Shown one piece after another: positions 1-8,938 of a DNA stretch of 40,207 bases. Made by a program: the position numbers and the translations under genes. The stretch is taken from NCBI RefSeq assembly GCF_001544515.1, contig NZ_FCOL02000047.1, forward strand, positions 1 through 40,207, read 5' to 3'. The DNA comes from Caballeronia terrestris (GTDB lineage Bacteria; Pseudomonadota; Gammaproteobacteria; Burkholderiales; Burkholderiaceae). How positions within the stretch are numbered: position 1 is the first letter of the stretch; each line of letters opens with the position of its first letter. The notes under the pieces were generated by a model. It searched no databases. It was not told where the DNA came from and was given only the letters and a program-made list of their open reading frames with translations.

Positions 1-116
1 ATGCGCGCCCGCATCACATCTCGCTGCGCCGCCGTCTTCCGCTCGATCAGCGCTAGCAGTTCCTGTCTTTCTTTGTTCGCCAGCTTCACTGGCGTTGCAT
101 GGCGGCCTCGGCTCAT
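1..116 (-). mobile_element. IS630-family transposase, N-terminal fragment (cut by window edge)
   Basis: Read on the minus strand from an ATG at 114-116, the frame stays open to the window edge for 38 codons. It begins MSRGRHATPVKLANKERQEL and continues through a segment ending RDVMRAR. This matches the usual start of IS630-type transposases, where a basic leader is followed by a 'Ls.eEr..L..l..r.t..q....RARI' helix. The rest of the element, including the DDE domain, would lie to the left. The element is transcribed away from the catabolic operon, and its end must fall between 117 and about 170, very close to the aldolase start. I could not define the terminal inverted repeat or the TA target duplication. 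Family assignment is moderate because only 38 residues are visible. Confidence 0.6.
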
Positions 117-185
117 CCCGTCATGATAATCGAGGCGGTTACTTATTCAACCTATTTACGGGATGTTGTACTAGGAACCCACATC

Positions 186-1010
186 ATGCAAAGCATCAAG
201 AATCACGCGAAAGCGCAACTGCAAGCGGGCGGACTCGCCCTCGGCATGGGGCTGCGTCAAGCCCGCACCGTCGATATCGCGCAGATCGCGAAGACGAGCG
301 GCTTCGACTGGCTCTTCATCGACATGGAACACAACTCGATGGACATCGACACTGCCGCGCAAATCTGCGCGGGCGCGCTAGTCGGTGGCATCACGCCGAT
401 CATCCGCGTGCCCGGCCACGAGGCGTTCCACGCGACACGCCTGCTCGACACCGGCGCGATGGGCATCGTCGTGCCGCACGTGAGCACGGCCGAGCAGGCG
501 ACGCACGTGGCGAACATGTGCCGCTTTCCGCCCGCTGGCGGTCGCTCGATTCCCGGCATGTTGCCGCAGGTCGGCTTCGAGGCGCTGCCGATCGCGGATG
601 TCGTCCGTGCGATCAACGACGAGATTCTGGTCGTCGCGATGATCGAAACGGGCGAGGGTCTGCAAAACGTGGAAGCGATCGCGGCGGTGCCGGGCATCGA
701 CGTGCTGCTCGTCGGCACGACCGATCTCGCGGCCGATCTCGGTATTACCGGGCAATTGGGCCACGAGCGCATAGGCGATGCGATCGATGCGGTGTGCGCC
801 GCGTGCGCGCGCAATGGCAAGGTGCCGGGCGTCGGCGGCGTGTATGACGAAGCGCTGATGCGCGCTTACGTCCAAAAGGGCGCGCGCTTCATTCTGAGCG
901 GCTCGGATCTCGCGTTCCTGATGGCAGGGGCGAAATCCCGCTCGAAGATGCTCCGTTCGATCCCGCTCGACACAGAGCAAGACCAGGCCCTGGAACGGGC
1001 CGCATCCTGA
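186..1010 (+). CDS. HpcH/HpaI-family aldolase
   Basis: 274-residue class II aldolase of the HpcH/HpaI type, which cleaves 4-hydroxy-2-oxo acids to pyruvate (or an analogue) and an aldehyde using a divalent metal. Visible family marks are the FDWLFIDMEH strand with the catalytic-type His at residue 49, the GGRSIPG loop, the IETGEG metal-binding glutamate strand and the VLLVGTTDLAADLG segment. I chose the ATG at 186 because an AGGAA ribosome site lies at 173-177; an in-frame upstream ATG at 99 would add 29 residues overlapping the IS fragment. It is the first gene of an operon running to 8555. The true substrate is unknown. The neighbours suggest it cleaves an oxo-acid made by the downstream acyl-CoA chemistry. 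Confidence 0.85.
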   Translation: MQSIKNHAKAQLQAGGLALGMGLRQARTVDIAQIAKTSGFDWLFIDMEHNSMDIDTAAQICAGALVGGITPIIRVPGHEAFHATRLLDTGAMGIVVPHVSTAEQATHVANMCRFPPAGGRSIPGMLPQVGFEALPIADVVRAINDEILVVAMIETGEGLQNVEAIAAVPGIDVLLVGTTDLAADLGITGQLGHERIGDAIDAVCAACARNGKVPGVGGVYDEALMRAYVQKGARFILSGSDLAFLMAGAKSRSKMLRSIPLDTEQDQALERAAS

Positions 1011-1030
1011 TTCGCTCGGAGGAGACAAAG

Positions 1031-2212
1031 TTGAATCCCGAATACGCAGCAAACCTCGTCAATCGACGCGACCTGAAACCTTACCTGAGCGCGGACCAGT
1101 TCGAATTCCGCGATTCGGTGAATCGCGTGCTGACGCGCCATGCGTCGCCCGAATACATCCGACAATGCGACGAAGAGAAGCGCTTCCCGCAAGAACTCGT
1201 CGATGTCGCCGCACAGCAGGGCTGGTTCGGCATCACGCTGCCGGAAGAGCACGGCGGGATCGGCGGCTACCTCGACATGGCCGCATACCTCGAAATCGTG
1301 GCCTATCACACCATCGCGCTCGCGCGCTTCTGGAACGCGAATGTGAACATGTGCGGCGGCGCGCTCGCGCGCTTTGCGCCGGATCACATCAAGTCCGAGG
1401 TGCTGCCGAAGCTCGCCGAGGGTCGTGCATGGCTTGCTTTCGCGCTGAGCGAGAACGGCTCGGGGTCGGACGCGGCATCGCTCACGACCCGTGGTGTCGA
1501 AGACGGCGACCACTACGTGATCGATGGCACCAAGATGTGGATCTCGGGCGCCGTGCAGGCCGACTACATCCTGACCGCCGTGCGCACCGACCCCAACGCG
1601 AAAAAGCACGACGGCATCAGCCTCTTTCTCGTGCCGACCGAAACGAAGGGCCTGGCGATCAACCCAATCGACCTGCTCGGCGGCCACGCGATTCGCACCT
1701 GTGAAGTCGTATATGACGGCGTGCGCGTGTCGAAGGAGAACATCGTGGGCGGCCTGCACGTGGGCTGGAAGAAGCTCACGACAGTGCTTTCGAAGGAACG
1801 CATTGCGTTGTCGGCGATATGCGTCGGCGGCGCGCAGGCGGCGATCGATCTCGCGCGCTGGTACGCGAACGACCGCAAGCAGTTCGGTCAATCGATCATC
1901 GATTTCCAGGCGGTGTCGCACCTACTCGCCGACATGCAGACGCGCGTCGACGCTGCCCGCATGATGGCGTTCCGCGCGGCGAAGCTGCTTGACGAAGGCG
2001 AGGCCTGCGACGTGGAATCGTCGCAGGCGAAGTATTTCGCCTCTGACACCTACGTGCAGGTCGCGACCGACGGCATCCAGATCATGGGCGCGAACGGCTA
2101 TTCCGCCGAATACGCGATGCAGCGCCACTTCCGCGAAGCCAAGATGTTTCAGATCTTCGGCGGCACTAATCAAATCCAGCGCAACATCGTCGCGCGCGCG
2201 CTGAAGTCATAA
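1031..2212 (+). CDS. Acyl-CoA dehydrogenase
   Basis: 393-residue FAD acyl-CoA dehydrogenase of normal family length. It has an N-terminal helical domain, the signature AFALSENGSGSDAASL in the middle beta domain, and the C-terminal signature QIMGANGY...IFGGTNQIQRNIVAR. It oxidises the alpha-beta bond of an acyl-CoA and passes electrons to ETF, whose two subunits are encoded at the end of the same operon. The start is a TTG at 1031, chosen because GGAGGA lies 7 nt upstream (1018-1023) and the residues after it fit the usual N-terminus. It lies 20 nt after the aldolase gene. Chain length and ring preference of the substrate cannot be read from sequence. Confidence 0.9.
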   Translation: MNPEYAANLVNRRDLKPYLSADQFEFRDSVNRVLTRHASPEYIRQCDEEKRFPQELVDVAAQQGWFGITLPEEHGGIGGYLDMAAYLEIVAYHTIALARFWNANVNMCGGALARFAPDHIKSEVLPKLAEGRAWLAFALSENGSGSDAASLTTRGVEDGDHYVIDGTKMWISGAVQADYILTAVRTDPNAKKHDGISLFLVPTETKGLAINPIDLLGGHAIRTCEVVYDGVRVSKENIVGGLHVGWKKLTTVLSKERIALSAICVGGAQAAIDLARWYANDRKQFGQSIIDFQAVSHLLADMQTRVDAARMMAFRAAKLLDEGEACDVESSQAKYFASDTYVQVATDGIQIMGANGYSAEYAMQRHFREAKMFQIFGGTNQIQRNIVARALKS

Positions 2213-2224
2213 CGGAGATCGACG

Positions 2225-4001
2225 GTGAATCTGGTTCAATCGTTGGAAAGACTCGGCTTCGAAGTCGATCAGGCAAAGGCCGATGTCGTCGTGGTGGGCG
2301 GCGGCGGGGCGGCATCGCAGGCGGCGGTTTCAGCGGCGCAGGCGGGCTCGAAGGTGCTCGTGCTGGCTAAGGCGCCGGTCGGGCAGGGCGGCAGCACCGT
2401 GCACGGCGCGAGCGAGATCATGAGCATGGGCGCGTCGGGCTACGGCAGCCAGGAGGACAGCCCGACCGTCCACTACGAAGACACGATGCGCCCGGCAGGC
2501 GGCTTCATCGATCGTGATCTGGTGCGTGCTGGCCGAAGACGCGCCTGCGCGCATGGCCGATCTGATCAGGCTCGGCGTGCCGTTCGATCGCATCGGTGAG
2601 GGCTACAAGCTGATTCAGAGCGACTTCGGCAGTTACGCGCGAGCGCTCGGCGTGAGAGGCAAGACCGGCAAGGCGTTCGTGACCGCGCTCGCCGACGAGG
2701 CGAAGAAGCTCGGCGTCGAGGTGCGTCATTCGGTGGCACTCGTCGACTTGTTGCGCGATGGGCGGGGACGCGTCGCCGGCGTCGTCGGCATGGATCTGGA
2801 GACGCGGCGGCTTCTGGTCGTGACGGCCGGAGCGGTCGTGCTCGGCACGGGCGGCGTGCATGGCCTCTTCTCGCAGCAGGTATCGACAGCCGAGTTGACC
2901 GGCGACGGGCAAGCCATTTGCTTTCGCCACGGCGCGGAACTCGTGAACATGGAGTTCCATCAGTTCGGCCCGGCGATGGTGCATCCGTACGTGCAACTCT
3001 TCAGCAAGTCGTGCTTCATCCTGCATCCGAAGATGCTCAATCGCGAGGGCCGCGAATTTCTGACGGACTATTTGCCTGCGGGCGTCACCCAGGAAGCGGT
3101 GATGAACGAGAAGGTGTTCCCGTTCACGATCTCCAACGAGTCGCGCTACATCGACATTGCGATCGCCTCGGAAATTGCGGCGGGACGCGGCACCGGTCGC
3201 GGCGCCGTGCACTTTTCGTTCGCGCATATCGAGCCGGCCAGGCTCGCTTCGACCATCCCGAACACGGTGCGCTGGATGCACGCCAAGGGGCTCGATCCGC
3301 AGCGCGATCTGCTCGATGTCGGCATTGCGTTCCAATGCCTGAACGGCGGCGTGCGCATGACCGACACCCACGCAATGTCCACGATCGACGGACTCTTCGT
3401 GATCGGCGAACTGGCGGGCGGCGTGCGCGGACCGGATCGGCCGGGCGGCAATTCGCTTGCCGAGGGCCAGGTGTTCGGTCATCGCGCGGGCGTGGGCGCC
3501 GCGGCTTTTGCGCGTGAGGAATCGTCTTCGGGAGTGGCCGATGCCGAGCGCGCCGCCGAACGTCTTTCTCTGGCGCTGAAGCCCAACCCAGGTTTCGATG
3601 CACAACGCATTGCCGCCGATGTACGCAACGCGATGCAGACGCATTGCCTCGTCGAGAAGACGGAATCCGGACTCAAGCAAGCGCTGCAAGTCGTGCGCGA
3701 GGCCCGCGGGCGCTTCGAAGCCGGCGGCGCGGCCCCGCCGCAGAGCGTCATCGACGCGCTCACCATCGACAACATGTCGAGCACGGCTGAGGTGATCCTG
3801 CAGGCATGTATCGCGCGGCGCGAATCGCGCAGCAGCCACTATCGCACCGACTACGCCGCGCGTGACGACGCGAACTTCGGCCACGCGCTGACCATCACGC
3901 GAGGCGCCGACGATCCGTTCCGCCTGAACTTCGACGCGCTGCACTACGCGCACGCCGACTTTCCTGAACAACCGCTTTCGCAGGCAGCCAATCATGGATA
4001 A
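2225..4001 (+). pseudogene. Fumarate-reductase/succinate-dehydrogenase-like FAD protein, frameshifted
   Basis: The first part (GTG at 2225, preceded by GGAG) gives the FAD-binding Rossmann motif VVVGGGGAASQAA and the HGASEIMSMGASG loop. It runs in frame to about 2524. From about 2523 the protein continues in the +1 frame (CVLAEDAPARMADL) to the stop at 3999-4001, with MEFHQFGPAM and the C-terminal FAD segment GPDRPGGNSLAEGQVFGH. Joined, this would be roughly 590 residues, typical for the FAD_binding_2 family. The break fits loss of one TG from a GTGTGCG run near 2522-2525. The downstream part looks fully intact, so the lesion is either recent or a sequencing/assembly error. The intact enzyme would be a second dehydrogenase or reductase of the pathway. 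It overlaps the next gene by 8 nt. Confidence 0.8.
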
Positions 4002-5226
4002 GACGCAATCCGGCCCACTCTCGGGCTATCGCATCCTCGACCTGACGGTGATGACCGCTGGCCCAGTCGGTACGGTGCTGCTTGCCGATCTCGGCGCCGA
4101 TGTGATCAAGGTGGAAGAACCCCGCGCGGGAGACTTGTCACGCAACCTCGGCAACCAGTTCGTCGAAGGCGAAAGCGTGCAGTTCCTCTCGCAAAACCGC
4201 AACAAGCGCAGCATGCGGCTCGACCTGAAATCGCAGCAAGGGCGGGATGCGTTCCTGCGCATGGCTGAGCAGGCGGATGTGGTCGTCGAGAACTTCAGGC
4301 CTGGAACGGTCGACCGGCTCGGCATCGGCTATGAGGCGGTGAGGGCGCGCAATCCGAAGATCGTCTTTGCGAGCGTGTCGGCGTTCGGCCAGAGCGGGCC
4401 GTACGCCGCGTGGCCCGCGAACGATCCGATCGTGCAGGCGGTGGCCGGCCTCATGGACATGACAGGGGAGGCGGGCGGCAACCCCGTGCGGCTTGGCGCG
4501 CCGCTGCCCGACTTCGGCGCGGCCGCGTTGCTCGCGTTCGGGATTTCGGCGGCGCTGCTGCATCGCGAGCGGCATGGCGTCGGGCAGCAGATCGATACGT
4601 CGCTCTTGTCGGCCGCGCTCTTCAGCACGATCCCGCGCGACGGAGAAACACTCAGAAGCGGCAAGGCGCCTGAGCGCCTGGGAAGCGGCCATCCTACGAT
4701 GGTGCCGTATCGCAACTATCAGGGCTCCGACGGCCGCTACTTCTTTGCGGCGTGCTTCACCGAGAAGTTCTGGCAAAACCTGTGCCGGGCGCTCGAGCGC
4801 GAAGACCTGCTGAGCGACGAGCGCTTCATCGGCAACACCGCGCGCACGGCGAACCGCAAGGCGCTCGATACGATCCTGGAGCAGCAGTTCCTCATGCACA
4901 CCGCCGACTACTGGGTTGCGCATTTGAGCGCCGCCGACGTGCCGTGCGCGAAAGTGCAGGACTATCACACGGCGCTTACGCAGGACCCCCAGATCAAACA
5001 CAATGCGGCGGTCGTCGAGATCGACCATCCGAAAGCGGGGAAGGTCACGAACATCGCGAGCCCGGTGAATTTCCATGGAAGCCCGGTCGCGTACCGGCGT
5101 CCGCCGCCCGTGCTCGGCGAGCACACGGCCGAAGTACTGGCGGAATTTGGCTTTAGCGTGAGCGAAATCGCCGCGCTCGAAGGCAAAGCTTCCGTGCAAC
5201 TCGCCGAAGCCGAGGCGAGATCATGA
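3994..5226 (+). CDS. CaiB/BaiF (class III) CoA-transferase
   Basis: 410 residues, the normal length of family III CoA-transferases, which move CoA between carboxylic acids through an enzyme-bound aspartyl anhydride. The N-terminus shows the family strand LTVMTAGPVGTVLLADLGAD followed by VIKVEEP. The region around PVRLGAPLPDFGAAALLAFG carries the position of the catalytic Asp, and ENFRPGTVDRLGIGY is a further signature. It starts 8 nt inside the preceding flavoprotein gene and overlaps the next gene by ATGA, so translation is probably coupled. In this operon it most likely activates the organic acid that the acyl-CoA dehydrogenase then oxidises. CoA donor and acceptor are unknown. Confidence 0.9.
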   Translation: MDKTQSGPLSGYRILDLTVMTAGPVGTVLLADLGADVIKVEEPRAGDLSRNLGNQFVEGESVQFLSQNRNKRSMRLDLKSQQGRDAFLRMAEQADVVVENFRPGTVDRLGIGYEAVRARNPKIVFASVSAFGQSGPYAAWPANDPIVQAVAGLMDMTGEAGGNPVRLGAPLPDFGAAALLAFGISAALLHRERHGVGQQIDTSLLSAALFSTIPRDGETLRSGKAPERLGSGHPTMVPYRNYQGSDGRYFFAACFTEKFWQNLCRALEREDLLSDERFIGNTARTANRKALDTILEQQFLMHTADYWVAHLSAADVPCAKVQDYHTALTQDPQIKHNAAVVEIDHPKAGKVTNIASPVNFHGSPVAYRRPPPVLGEHTAEVLAEFGFSVSEIAALEGKASVQLAEAEARS

Positions 5227-6863
5227 AGACGTACGCAGCTGACTATGTGATTGTCGGCGCCGGGACGGCGGGCTGCGTGCTGGCGAACCGGCTTTCGGAA
5301 GACCCGGGCGTCAAGGTCATCCTGATCGAGGCGGGCGAGCGTGACCGTCATCCTTATATTCACGTGCCGGCAGGCTTTGTACGCCTGCTCGACCATCCGA
5401 CCGTGACCTGGCGCTATCGAACCGAGGCGAACGCGCAGACGAGCAACCGCGAGATCCTGTTCCCGCGCGGTCGCGGGCTCGGCGGGTCCAGCGCAATCAA
5501 CGGCCTGCTGTACGTGCGGCCGTTCGCGGAAGACATCGACAGTTGGGAAGCGGCGGGCGCGCGCGGCTGGAACTTCGCGGACTGCCTGCCGTACTACAGC
5601 CGCTCGGAGACGTGGACCGAAGGCAGCGGCCCACAGCGCGGCACCAACGGTCCAATCCAGGTGAGCCGGGTGAAGAACCCGCCGGAGATCTGCGGCGCGG
5701 TGGTCGCGGCGGCACAGCAGGCAGGACTCGAATTCCTCGACGACCCCAACTCGACGACGCACGGCCCGTCGATCTGGTACTACCAGCAGACGCGCGACGG
5801 ACGGCGGCGGTCGAGCGCCGCGCGCGGCTATCTGCGGCCCGCGATGGCGCGGTCGAACCTGATCGTGCTGACCGGTTTGCAAGTCACGAAGCTGGAGATG
5901 AACGATACGCATGTGACCGGCGTCTGCGCGACGACAGCGGGCGGCGAGCTTGCGACCATCCGCGCGCAACGGGAAGTGATTTCGTGCGCCGGCGTGATCG
6001 GCACGCCCAAGCTGCTGGAGATCAGCGGCATCGGTGACAGGGACGTGCTCGATAACGCGGGCATTAAGACGTGCGTCGCGCTCCCGGGTGTCGGCGCGAA
6101 TCTGCAGGATCATTATGTCGTGCGCCTGGGCTTTCGCGTGCGCGGTGCAGGGACCGCTAACGAACGCTCGCATGGTCTCGCGCTTGCACGCGAAATGATG
6201 CGCTACGTCGTCTCGGGCACGGGCGTCCTGACCTATAGCGCGGCGATCGTCGGCGGCTTTGCGCGGACGCTCCATGCCAACCGCCCCGATGTGCAGTTCG
6301 TGATCGCGCCAGGCAGCTTCGCGGCGGGACGCATCGGCGTGCTGGAGAACGAGCCAGGTATTTCGTGCGGCGTGTGGCAGATGCGGCCCGAGAGCCGCGG
6401 ACACGTGCATATTCGCAGCAAGGACGTGGCGGCATCGCCCACCATCGCGCCTTCGTATCTCACCAGTGAGCTCGATCGCAACACAATGGTGGAAGGGCTC
6501 AGGATCGGCCGGAAGATTTTCTCGCAGCCTGAAATCGCTCGTTTCATCGTCGACGAGACGGTGCCGGGTCGCGCGGTCGAGAGCGACGAAGCGCTGCTGC
6601 AATACGTGCGCGAGAACGGTTCAACGGTGTATCACGCGGTCGGCACTTGCCGCATGGGCGAAGATCCAATGAGCGTCGTCGATTCCGAGCTGCGCGTGCG
6701 CAGGATGACGGGGCTGCGGATCGTGGATGCATCGGTGATGCCTACGATCACATCGACCAATACGAATGCGACGGTACTGATGCTTGCGGAACGTGCGGCG
6801 CAGATCATTCGCTCGCCGCAAGCGGCGGGTTTCGCTAATCAACGATCGACGGAGACGGTATGA
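5223..6863 (+). CDS. GMC-family FAD oxidoreductase (choline-dehydrogenase-like)
   Basis: 546-residue glucose-methanol-choline oxidoreductase. It has the N-terminal FAD motif VIVGAGTAGCVLANRL at residues 9-24, the second signature RGRGLGGSSAINGLLY near residue 85, and the C-terminal active-site segment VYHAVGTCRMG with the catalytic-type His, followed by the NTNATVLM Asn segment. Such enzymes oxidise primary alcohols, sometimes onward to acids. It is distinct from the second GMC enzyme in the window (20515-22245), which has VWH rather than VYH at the active site. It overlaps both neighbours by ATGA. It probably performs the alcohol-oxidation step before the CoA-transferase, but the substrate is not shown by the sequence. 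Confidence 0.9.
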   Translation: MKTYAADYVIVGAGTAGCVLANRLSEDPGVKVILIEAGERDRHPYIHVPAGFVRLLDHPTVTWRYRTEANAQTSNREILFPRGRGLGGSSAINGLLYVRPFAEDIDSWEAAGARGWNFADCLPYYSRSETWTEGSGPQRGTNGPIQVSRVKNPPEICGAVVAAAQQAGLEFLDDPNSTTHGPSIWYYQQTRDGRRRSSAARGYLRPAMARSNLIVLTGLQVTKLEMNDTHVTGVCATTAGGELATIRAQREVISCAGVIGTPKLLEISGIGDRDVLDNAGIKTCVALPGVGANLQDHYVVRLGFRVRGAGTANERSHGLALAREMMRYVVSGTGVLTYSAAIVGGFARTLHANRPDVQFVIAPGSFAAGRIGVLENEPGISCGVWQMRPESRGHVHIRSKDVAASPTIAPSYLTSELDRNTMVEGLRIGRKIFSQPEIARFIVDETVPGRAVESDEALLQYVRENGSTVYHAVGTCRMGEDPMSVVDSELRVRRMTGLRIVDASVMPTITSTNTNATVLMLAERAAQIIRSPQAAGFANQRSTETV

Positions 6864-7609
6864 AGGTGCTGGTGGCTGTTAAGCGGGTGGTCGACTACAA
6901 CGTCAAGGTTCGCGTGAAGTCGGACGGAAGCGGCGTCGATATCGCGAACGTGAAGATGTCGATGAATCCGTTCGATGAGATCGCGGTGGAAGAAGCTGTG
7001 CGTCTGCGCGAAGCGGGCATTGCGACTGAAGTCGTAGCCGTGTCGTGCGGCGTGACGCAATGTCAGGAGACGCTGCGCACGGCGATGGCGATCGGCGCGG
7101 ATCGCGCAGTTCTCGTCGAATCGGCTGATGAATTGCAGCCGCTGGCGGTCGCGAAGATTCTCAAGGCGCTGGTCGACAAGGAACAGCCTCAGTTGGTGAT
7201 TCTCGGCAAGCAAGCCATCGACGACGACTCGAATCAGACCGGGCAGATGCTGGCTGCGTTGACGGGATTGCCGCAGGCGACGTTTGCATCGAAGGTCGTT
7301 GTAGCCGATGGCAAAGCGACCGTGTCGCGTGAAGTCGATGGCGGTTCGGAAACGCTTTCGCTCACGTTGCCCGCCGTCATCACCACCGACTTGCGCCTGA
7401 ACGAGCCGCGCTATGTCACGCTGCCCAACATCATGAAGGCGAAGAAGAAGCCTTTGGAAACGCTGAAGCCGGCGGATCTGGGCGTCGATGTCGCGCCGCG
7501 TCTGAAGACGCTGAAAGTCGCCGAGCCTCCCAAGCGCTCCGCCGGCGTGATGGTGCCGGACGTGAAGACGCTGGTCGAGAAGCTCAAGACCGAAGCCAAA
7601 GTGCTCTAA
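6860..7609 (+). CDS. etfB: Electron transfer flavoprotein beta subunit
   Basis: 249 residues, normal EtfB length. It begins MKVLVAVKRVVDYNVKVRV and contains the conserved NPFDEIAVEEAVRL stretch, the AIDDDSNQTGQM loop and the LPNIMKAKKKPLE recognition-loop region. With EtfA it carries electrons from acyl-CoA dehydrogenases to ETF:quinone oxidoreductase in the membrane. It overlaps the GMC gene by ATGA and is followed 10 nt later by etfA. It is very close in style to the housekeeping ETF of Burkholderiales, with somewhat plainer codon use than its neighbours. This suggests a copy recruited into the operon to serve the acyl-CoA dehydrogenase at 1031-2212. Confidence 0.95.
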   Translation: MKVLVAVKRVVDYNVKVRVKSDGSGVDIANVKMSMNPFDEIAVEEAVRLREAGIATEVVAVSCGVTQCQETLRTAMAIGADRAVLVESADELQPLAVAKILKALVDKEQPQLVILGKQAIDDDSNQTGQMLAALTGLPQATFASKVVVADGKATVSREVDGGSETLSLTLPAVITTDLRLNEPRYVTLPNIMKAKKKPLETLKPADLGVDVAPRLKTLKVAEPPKRSAGVMVPDVKTLVEKLKTEAKVL

Positions 7610-7619
7610 AGGAAAGAAC

Positions 7620-8555
7620 ATGACGATTCTGGTAATCGCAGAACACGACAACGCATCGATCAAGGCAGCGACGCTGAACACGGTTGCGGCGGCTTCGAAG
7701 ATCGGTGGCGACATTCACGTGCTCGTGGCAGGTTCGAACGCGCAAGCCGCGGCCGATGCCGCCGCGAAGATCGCAGGTGTATCGAAAGTGCTGCTGGCCG
7801 ACGCGCCGCAACTCGCCGACGGGCTGGCTGAGAACATCGACGGTACGGTGCTGAACATCGCGAAGGATTATTCGCACATCCTCGCGCCCGCTACCGCATA
7901 CGGCAAGAACATCGCGCCGCGTATCGCGGCGCATCTGGACGTCGCGCAAATCAGCGACATCACCGCGGTCGACAGCGCCGACACCTTCGAGCGTCCGATC
8001 TACGCGGGCAACGCCATCGCGACGGTGCAATCGAGCGATCCAATCAAGGTCATCACGGTGCGTTCGACGGGCTTCGATCCGATCGCAGCCGAAGGCGGCA
8101 GCGCAGCGGTCGAGAAGATCGAAGCGGCAGCCGACGCAGGCATTTCGCAGTTCGTGAGCCGTGAACTGACGAAGCTGGACCGCCCGGAACTGACGTCCGC
8201 GTCGATCATCGTGTCGGGCGGCCGTGGTCTCGGCAACGGCGAGAACTACTCGAAAGTGCTCGAACCGCTGGCTGACAAGCTCGGCGCGGCACTCGGCGCA
8301 TCTCGTGCCGCAGTCGACGCAGGCTTTGTCCCGAACGATTATCAAGTCGGTCAAACCGGCAAGATCGTCGCGCCGCAGTTGTATGTGGCAATCGGCATCT
8401 CGGGTGCCATTCAACATTTGGCCGGGATGAAGGACTCGAAAGTCATCGTCGCGATCAACAAGGACGCTGAAGCGCCGATCTTCGGTATCGCCGATTACGG
8501 CCTCGTGGGCGATCTGTTCAGCGCGGTGCCGGAACTCATGAGCGAGCTTGACTGA
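7620..8555 (+). CDS. etfA: Electron transfer flavoprotein alpha subunit
   Basis: 311 residues, full EtfA length. The N-terminal domain begins MTILVIAEHDNASIKAATLN. The C-terminal FAD domain shows VSGGRGLGNGENY, the DYQVGQTGKIVAPQLYVAIGISGAIQH signature (two pieces) and VAINKDAEAPIFGIADYGLVGDL. It partners EtfB to hold FAD and pass electrons to the quinone pool. GGAAAG lies just ahead of the ATG. It is the last gene of the operon: the next gene is convergent, on the other strand. Confidence 0.95.
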   Translation: MTILVIAEHDNASIKAATLNTVAAASKIGGDIHVLVAGSNAQAAADAAAKIAGVSKVLLADAPQLADGLAENIDGTVLNIAKDYSHILAPATAYGKNIAPRIAAHLDVAQISDITAVDSADTFERPIYAGNAIATVQSSDPIKVITVRSTGFDPIAAEGGSAAVEKIEAAADAGISQFVSRELTKLDRPELTSASIIVSGGRGLGNGENYSKVLEPLADKLGAALGASRAAVDAGFVPNDYQVGQTGKIVAPQLYVAIGISGAIQHLAGMKDSKVIVAINKDAEAPIFGIADYGLVGDLFSAVPELMSELD

Positions 8556-8938
8556 CCCTCACGAGCGCATGCATCTTTGGTGACCGCTGGCCGGCCAAGC
8601 GATCTTGCCTGCGGAGCTATCGATGGAAAAGATTATGTCTTCGAGAGCTCTGGCTGTCGCCAATCCCGAGCCTGACGTGTCTCGCCGGAGTTCTCGTCCC
8701 CGCGCCGACATGTTCCGTCATACGGGAATGGATTGAGCGCCGCGCGATCGGGCTCGCCGACTTGCCCTATCCAGAGCGCTTGTCGTCGTGGTGCCCCGTC
8801 GCGGAAGGTGACTGCGCCCCGCGAACGTGGGCTATCCCAATGCCGATCGTCTGTCGTCTTCTTCTGAGTCCCGGCAGTGAGCCATGAACAGGCCGACGGC
8901 CTGTCGGAAAACAGGCGGAGTCGCCCCCGCCAACGTAC
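8556..8938. other. Convergent intergenic region, no gene seen
   Basis: This 383-base gap lies between the 3' ends of etfA (plus) and the aldehyde dehydrogenase gene (minus). It holds one short hairpin, ACAGGCC at 8888-8894 and GGCCTGT at 8898-8904 with a 3-nt loop, which could help end transcription although no T-run follows. A 37-codon frame at 8623-8736 has a GGAG ahead of its ATG, but nothing about its composition or sequence supports a real gene. Confidence 0.4.

Noticed and set aside
2514..2530. Programmed frameshifting in the flavoprotein gene
   Set aside because: No slippery heptamer or downstream pseudoknot is evident, and the family does not use frameshifting; a mutation or sequencing error is simpler.
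2505..3995. A 496-codon minus-strand frame opposite the flavoprotein gene
   Set aside because: Arg/His-rich shadow of the real gene, no recognisable domains. Similar long shadows opposite 4138-6602 and 7584-8417 were rejected for the same reason.
8623..8736. A 37-codon frame with a GGAG ahead of its ATG in the etfA-aldehyde dehydrogenase gap
   Set aside because: Composition is not protein-like and nothing supports conservation.
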